DNA from: a virus
Reading direction: 5' to 3' (one strand)
IMG/VR virus record: IMGVR_UViG_3300037114_000008
Coordinates: 1 to 26,632 of that record
DNA length: 26,632 bases
Program-made: the position numbers and the translations under genes
In this document: piece after piece, positions 23,701 through 26,632 of the stretch
How positions within the stretch are numbered: the first letter of the stretch is position 1
How the letters are laid out: each line of letters starts with the position of its first letter
Notes under the pieces: model-generated
Told to the model about the DNA's origin: nothing
Database searches by the model: none
Seen by the model: the letters and a program-made list of their open reading frames with translations, nothing else

Positions 23701-24302
23701 TAGACACCCCGAACACCATCCTGCCTAGGATGCAATACGCGTCAGACGCACCGCCGGTTTATATGGGCTTCGAGTACCTGTACTCGTCGGGGCTGGCGTC
23801 GGACGAGACCGCCGAATTCTTGCAATCGCCGGAGCCCGATGGATGGATCGTGATCGCCGACGCGATCCCGGTCGGACCGCCGCAGCCGCCGACCGGCGTG
23901 TGGGAGTCCGTCGAGCACACGGATGTTTGGAGCGCGCACGGGTTCGTGCCGGTGCAAGTCGCGTGGCACTCCACCGATCACGCCGACGAATTCACGGGCG
24001 CACCCGGGTTCGCGCCCTACTTCGGCGAAGGATGGCTCGGATGGGTCAAGGCGTATGCCGCTTGGGCCTCCACCGAGCACAAGGACACGATGGGCTTCTC
24101 GGGATGGCTCATCAACAACCGGATCACGGGCCAGATGGGCGCATACGAGTCCGACGACCGTCTGTCTCTCAGCAATCGCTCGACCGTCACGGGAACGTGG
24201 GGGTCGGTAGAATACAAGGACCGCTGGTCATCGGCGGGCTTTGAAATTCCCAAGGCTTATCCGCCCGCCGCCATCAAGCGGAGGCTTCTGATTATCACCT
24301 AA
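20772..24302 (+). CDS. Large mosaic tail fibre protein with SPRY-like domain and WxSxExxD repeats
   Basis: The product is 1176 residues; ATG 20772 follows AAGGCGAG (20759-20766). Order: a beta-sandwich (1-236); three GTWxSTExxD units (about 240-300); an SPRY-like beta domain (about 300-520: TGKFYTEFSVEFEAGESGVGV, then GTIWINGQ, NVGVAIDLDNNLIWFRVAGGLWNG and IYLFAGLYGPED); a second sandwich (about 528-770) and a third (about 773-1035), each with VEL/TEIWW-G-type strands that recall the first, so probably duplicated; then four more W-x-S-x-[ED]-x-x-D units and one degenerate unit (about 1040-1165). It is the largest protein here and looks assembled from repeated modules, as for receptor-binding fibres. 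Ligand unknown. Confidence 0.72.
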   Translation: MTSPTLRSYGVANSENGSAFGAISLTTVTNDIVVVAASFFTNQPEADVGVSGITGGGVTGSWTLRNRTYITCNDGVPLIQEVWWGLATTGASSVTVAINNATTTYDTCMVFSVAGAKTTAPFDVNVSLPAVASSPESSQVTTRNVTGVSTTASGTLLIAILTGNNEPSSIPVAYATADSDFTLIAADGEQAASFLGAGSEYQALSGPITSQTFNLFAGLDSTDWIGYVDAIQAAVIAGPTGTWASTEAADAMAAHGGVLGGSWHSTEAKDIFDFTSAHPSGTWGSTETADTLAAAGTGATATYFDPATVSEGVSLQNDNLTAINQEAFNESVGARSNTFKTTGKFYTEFSVEFEAGESGVGVINAAAAFGNWANPVGPATNGAGVFASENGTIWINGQDMSNWAGTSLSSNTQGLGPNDNTAVNVGVAIDLDNNLIWFRVAGGLWNGISGANPANGVASPRPPTTGQPQEGSGGYDISMITGSAIYLFAGLYGPEDTAMLNAGASAFAHTPPSGFSAWDTATPPASPLMIDGYATGGAAGGGPFDTTGIDSATVTLTTTQHNDVIVVGITAGGAYTASPITSITDTAGLVWKRRNQRWQQGGLKAGPGTEINKGAIVELWWAHAPNPLSGDVITVHATGGEGAFAVLAFGVAGANYTTPFDTHTQAGGYVDGSGGFFNPSVSQLATNADNTLLFGFHGIGVTYAGDGGVAQDPWTYVTATALETETDGYGVFGSLVYQTVTEPQLGTAVLVGGPIYAGTEQPYSSAGVMFDSIVAAGESGTAEEIYWFWDNGSVSGSIQLSTTTDLVLTYTVVNFNLMVLIQVMIKSASGTGEVTSISEGQGSLSSAGFERRSRVVTATPGGTIATEIWWGWMPMYTQAELATNDTITINTSGTAAGDLIAAQILGLGGSTGAYGLGDAFWDTNPALPVEVGCVGASPPPNASDISTSELSTLLVAWTSNLTEAVPGFTEPFVALTLDTPNTILPRMQYASDAPPVYMGFEYLYSSGLASDETAEFLQSPEPDGWIVIADAIPVGPPQPPTGVWESVEHTDVWSAHGFVPVQVAWHSTDHADEFTGAPGFAPYFGEGWLGWVKAYAAWASTEHKDTMGFSGWLINNRITGQMGAYESDDRLSLSNRSTVTGTWGSVEYKDRWSSAGFEIPKAYPPAAIKRRLLIIT

Positions 24303-24304
24303 AA

Positions 24305-24377
24305 ATGGGCTTGACGCCCATTAACCATCCTGCTAGGAAACCCGGACGCCCGCCCCGGACCCCTAGTCCCCTTTTTT
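24305..24377 (+). terminator. Weak terminator region with inverted ATTAACCAT motif
   Basis: ATGGGC (24305-24310) and GCCCAT (24316-24321) pair around TTGAC, just after the fibre stop; the reverse-strand copy of the motif, ATTAACCAT (24320-24328), overlaps its end. Farther on, a 4-bp GGAC/GTCC stem (24357-24369) precedes T6 (24372-24377). Both hairpins are weak, so termination is uncertain. Confidence 0.4.
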
Positions 24378-24402
24378 AAGTTCGGCGGCAACGGAGTATC
24401 CC

Positions 24403-24786
24403 ATGTCGGTCATTTATGACACCACGCTGAAAAACACCCGCATGACTGCGGTTGTGACAGCCATCGACAACGGCGGCGCGGGTTCGCTTCTGTTCGGCAC
24501 ATCGTCGGGCTTCGCTGGCGCAAACCTCCTCGCAACCATCGCCTTCTCGGCGACTTGCGGCACCGTCTCGGGCGGCGTCCTGACGTTTTCGGGCACCCCG
24601 CTCGTTGACGCGTCGGCCGCTAACACCGGCACGGCGGCGGAAGCCGAAGTCGAGGATGGCGTCGGTCACGTCGTCATCTCGGGTCTGACAGTCGCCACGT
24701 CGGCAGCGGACATCGTTCTTTCGTCCACGTCGATTGTCTCGGGACAGTCAGTCACGATCACTGCGGCGACAATCACCCACGGCTAA
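24403..24786 (+). CDS. Small beta-rich virion protein, unknown
   Basis: The product is 127 residues with CGGAG (24390-24394) before ATG 24403. It begins MSVIYDTTLKNTRMTAVVTAIDNGG and ends in VISGLTVATSAADIVLSSTSIVSGQSVTITAATITHG. I recognise this layout (IYDTTLK-TRM-AV---ID, TVSG-VLT-SG, ADIVLSS-SI-SGQ-V) from many hypothetical virion proteins of alphaproteobacterial phages, where it lies near tail fibres; its function is not known to me. A small jelly-roll or Ig-like fold is likely. The next gene begins at 24788, one base after its stop codon. Confidence 0.65.
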   Translation: MSVIYDTTLKNTRMTAVVTAIDNGGAGSLLFGTSSGFAGANLLATIAFSATCGTVSGGVLTFSGTPLVDASAANTGTAAEAEVEDGVGHVVISGLTVATSAADIVLSSTSIVSGQSVTITAATITHG

Positions 24787-24787
24787 C

Positions 24788-25873
24788 ATGACTTCGCTTC
24801 TTGTGCGCGGCATGCACGGCCTCGGCGATAACGTCCACCAACGAGCAATCATCCGAGCTTTGCTCAAGCGCGATTATCAGATCGCGCTTGAGACATCGTG
24901 GCCTTGCGTCTATCACGATCTTCCCATCCGCTTCATCCGCAGGCCGGTTGCGCTACGCACGCAACTCAAGAACGCAATACGCGAAATAGACAAGTTTTCG
25001 GCGGCGGTGCCAGCGCATCACGGCGGCCGCTCGATCCACATCTCCTACAATCGAGGGACCATCTCGGGCCTGCCGTCAGGCACAGTCCTCGAAGCAATGT
25101 TTGCCTCCGCCGGTATCCAACCGGACTACGCCGAGGCCGACTACAGCTTGCCGATCCCGGTGTCGTGGGTCACGGACGCATACGCGTTTTCGAGCAAGTG
25201 GACCGGCACAAAGCCGGTCATGATTTATCGGCCGCTGGTCGCGCGGCCGGAGTTTCGCGGCAGCGGCATCCGCAACGCGAACCCCGACCAGTATGCAGAA
25301 TTGATAACTATGGTGCGGGATAGCTTCTTTGTCGTGTCAATTGCCGACCTAGAATTGAACCGGGAATGGATCGTCGGCCCGCAACTGATCGCCGACGCGA
25401 CGTACAACCACGGCGAGCTTTCGTTCGAGTCGCTGGCGGCTTTGATGTCGAGGGCGGCGCTTGTGTTCACGTCGAACGGCTTCCCGGCGATCCTCGGGCC
25501 CGCCGTGGGGGTCCCGACAATCTCGATCCAAGGCGGCTATGAGCCTGCGGCTTGGCTCGGCGGAAGCGGCGCGAAGTTCGCCCCCTATCTCGGCATTGAC
25601 ACGCTCAGCCCGTGCGTCTGCGCAACGTCGGCCTGCACCAAGCCCTGCACCAAGCTCCTCGATATGCCCCGCGCCCGCGCGGCGGTAACCGAATTCATAG
25701 GCAAACTTGGCATTTCAACGCCCGCTGAAAGCCGCCCTATCACTGAAATTTTCACCCCGGCCACCCATCCCCCACAATCGTCAGGGACGACCCCTGCGCC
25801 GCGCGTGATGCCGAGGGTACGTGTGGGGCACCCAAGCCTCCTAGCGCAGCGTGGACCCGGCGTAAGGGCTTGA
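24788..25873 (+). CDS. Glycosyltransferase, GT-B fold, family 9-like
   Basis: The product is 361 residues. I choose ATG 24788, one base after the previous stop; the frame is open upstream from 24734, but that part overlaps the 24403 gene. The N-terminus R7-GMHGLGDN-VHQRAIIRALL matches the Gly-rich start of GT9 (ADP-heptose:LPS heptosyltransferase-like) enzymes. The C-terminal donor-side element ESLAALMSRAALVFTSNGFP, then AILGPAVGVPTISIQGG, matches the motif where GT9 members read D-x-x-S/NG-x-x-H-x-A--G-P. The usual His is replaced (GFPAILGPA), so donor specificity may differ. A Cys cluster C276-x-C278-x4-C283-x3-C287 is present and might bind metal. The last 45 residues are Pro-rich. Target (virion protein, host surface or DNA) unknown. 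Confidence 0.72.
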   Translation: MTSLLVRGMHGLGDNVHQRAIIRALLKRDYQIALETSWPCVYHDLPIRFIRRPVALRTQLKNAIREIDKFSAAVPAHHGGRSIHISYNRGTISGLPSGTVLEAMFASAGIQPDYAEADYSLPIPVSWVTDAYAFSSKWTGTKPVMIYRPLVARPEFRGSGIRNANPDQYAELITMVRDSFFVVSIADLELNREWIVGPQLIADATYNHGELSFESLAALMSRAALVFTSNGFPAILGPAVGVPTISIQGGYEPAAWLGGSGAKFAPYLGIDTLSPCVCATSACTKPCTKLLDMPRARAAVTEFIGKLGISTPAESRPITEIFTPATHPPQSSGTTPAPRVMPRVRVGHPSLLAQRGPGVRA

Positions 25874-25898
25874 CGACCCATTCTCGACATGGTTAATG
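25870..25898 (+). promoter_or_regulatory. Promoter-like element D with ATGGTTAAT motif
   Basis: TTGACG (25870-25875), a 17-base spacer, and TTAATG (25893-25898) repeat the geometry of element A; ATGGTTAAT is at 25889-25897. It lies 29 bases before the GTG start of the next gene. The TGA is also the stop codon of the glycosyltransferase gene. Confidence 0.45.
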
Positions 25899-25926
25899 GC
25901 TTCCCTCTCCCCCGGAGGCCCCGCCA

Positions 25927-26632
25927 GTGCTCAATTTGCCCGAAGTAACCCTCGTTGTGGTCGAGACTCGCTGCCACGAATTGATGCGGCTCACTCTCAC
26001 CGACATCGTGCTCAAGGTCCAATTCGGCGGCGTCCTCATCTATACGGACAGGCCCGAGCTTATCGGCATCCCGGTCCCGGCCACGTACATCCAAGTTCCG
26101 AACTGGCCCGACAAAACGAGGCAGGGTGCATTCTACTACATGGAGGCGGCACACGCGATCACGACATCGCACGCACTTCTCATGGAATGGGACGGTGGTC
26201 TCCGCGACGTGAGTATGTGGCGCGACGACTTCCTGAATTACGACTACATCGGCGCTCCTTGGGTCGGCCAGCGCGATAGCATGACGGTCGGCAACGGCGG
26301 CTTCATGTTGCTGTCAAAGCGGATGGCGGATTACGTCTACGACCATCGTGCCTCTTTCGGTATCGTGACCGACATGCAATACGCTCGCACCAATCGCCGC
26401 CGACTCGAAAACGAAATCGGCGCGAAGTGGGCCCCGGAGGATGTTGCGACCCAATTCTCATACGAGCACTATCCCCCGACACGTCCTCGCGCGCTCGCGG
26501 GACCGAGTTTCGGCTATCACGACATCTTCAACTGGCCGCTCGCACTCGATCATGCCGAGGTTATCCGCCGCACACGGCTCGTGATAGACAACATCTACGT
26601 CGTCACTCGTACCTCGAAATTGGGTTTGCTGG
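25927..26632 (+). CDS. DUF5672 glycosyltransferase-like protein (3' end outside window)
   Basis: The frame is open to the end of the window (235 codons). It starts with GTG 25927, preceded by GGAGG (25914-25918, 8 bases away); no ATG start is available until 25981, and TAA at 25894-25896 closes the frame upstream. It reads MLNLPEVTLVVVETRCHELM, then a TSHALLMEWDGGLRDVSMW region (M86-E-W-D89-G), then DFLNYDYIGAPWV (101-113), and GNGGFMLLSKR (122-132). The TSH---EWDG, YDYIGAPW and GNGGF motifs are hallmarks of DUF5672, a family related to GT-A glycosyltransferases; D89 in EWDG may be metal-binding. Together with the GT9-like gene it forms a sugar-transfer pair behind the tail fibres. Promoter-like element D precedes it. 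Confidence 0.75.
   Translation, partial: MLNLPEVTLVVVETRCHELMRLTLTDIVLKVQFGGVLIYTDRPELIGIPVPATYIQVPNWPDKTRQGAFYYMEAAHAITTSHALLMEWDGGLRDVSMWRDDFLNYDYIGAPWVGQRDSMTVGNGGFMLLSKRMADYVYDHRASFGIVTDMQYARTNRRRLENEIGAKWAPEDVATQFSYEHYPPTRPRALAGPSFGYHDIFNWPLALDHAEVIRRTRLVIDNIYVVTRTSKLGLL

Noticed and set aside
24734-24787. 18-residue upstream extension of the GT9-like protein
   Set aside because: It overlaps the end of the 24403 gene; ATG 24788 follows that stop by one base and starts the GT9 motif correctly.
25896-26279. 127-residue plus-strand frame at the window end
   Set aside because: The frame from GTG 25927 has SD, family motifs and runs to the end of the window; this one is a shadow.

Overview
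The window is the late structural (head and tail) region of a tailed bacteriophage or prophage. All 25 genes I support lie on the + strand, closely packed and often with overlapping stop and start codons. There is one tail-tube gene, a long tape-measure gene and no recognisable sheath gene, so a long non-contractile tail (siphovirus type) is the best reading. The GC-rich codon use, the protein families (a coat, scaffold and connector set known from rhizobial-type phages, and DUF5672) and a repeated ATGGTTAAT/ATTAACCAT element that matches the alphaproteobacterial CtrA half-site suggest an alphaproteobacterial, probably Rhizobiales, host. No integrase, repressor, terminase, portal or lysis gene is in view, so temperate or lytic life cannot be decided.

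Layout. 1-1748: 3' part of a highly repetitive protein built from about 24 GxYxITG units. 1801-2142: small membrane-anchored protein. 2204-3067: scaffold, closed by a terminator. 3131-3488: the only long non-coding stretch, rich in inverted repeats, leading to the major capsid gene (3489-4670). 4750-6424: small head-associated genes separated by hairpins, including a tiny glycine-rich membrane protein and a carbohydrate-binding-like protein. 6421-8385: head-tail connector, head closure and tail terminator. 8532-9113: tail tube. 9223-9927: two small proteins. 10092-10741: tail assembly chaperone with a -1 frameshift site GGGCCCG giving a longer second product. 10741-11250: gp10-like protein. 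11252-14317: tape measure. 14324-19861: distal tail and hub proteins. 19910-24302: two fibre-like proteins. 24403-24786: small structural protein. 24788-25873 and 25927-end: two glycosyltransferase-like proteins.

How it works together. Scaffold and coat build the procapsid; connector, closure and terminator proteins join head and tail; the chaperone pair loads the tape measure, around which tube protein polymerises; distal tail, hub and fibre proteins form the tip; the two glycosyltransferases may modify the virion or host surface.

Most notable points: (1) a ClpP/crotonase-like peptidase domain, with plausible Ser and His residues, inside the tape measure protein; (2) a clear frameshift site whose extended frame ends in TAATG, overlapping the next start; (3) five intergenic copies of a CtrA-half-site-like 9-mer and none noticed inside genes; (4) paired glycosyltransferase genes following the fibres.
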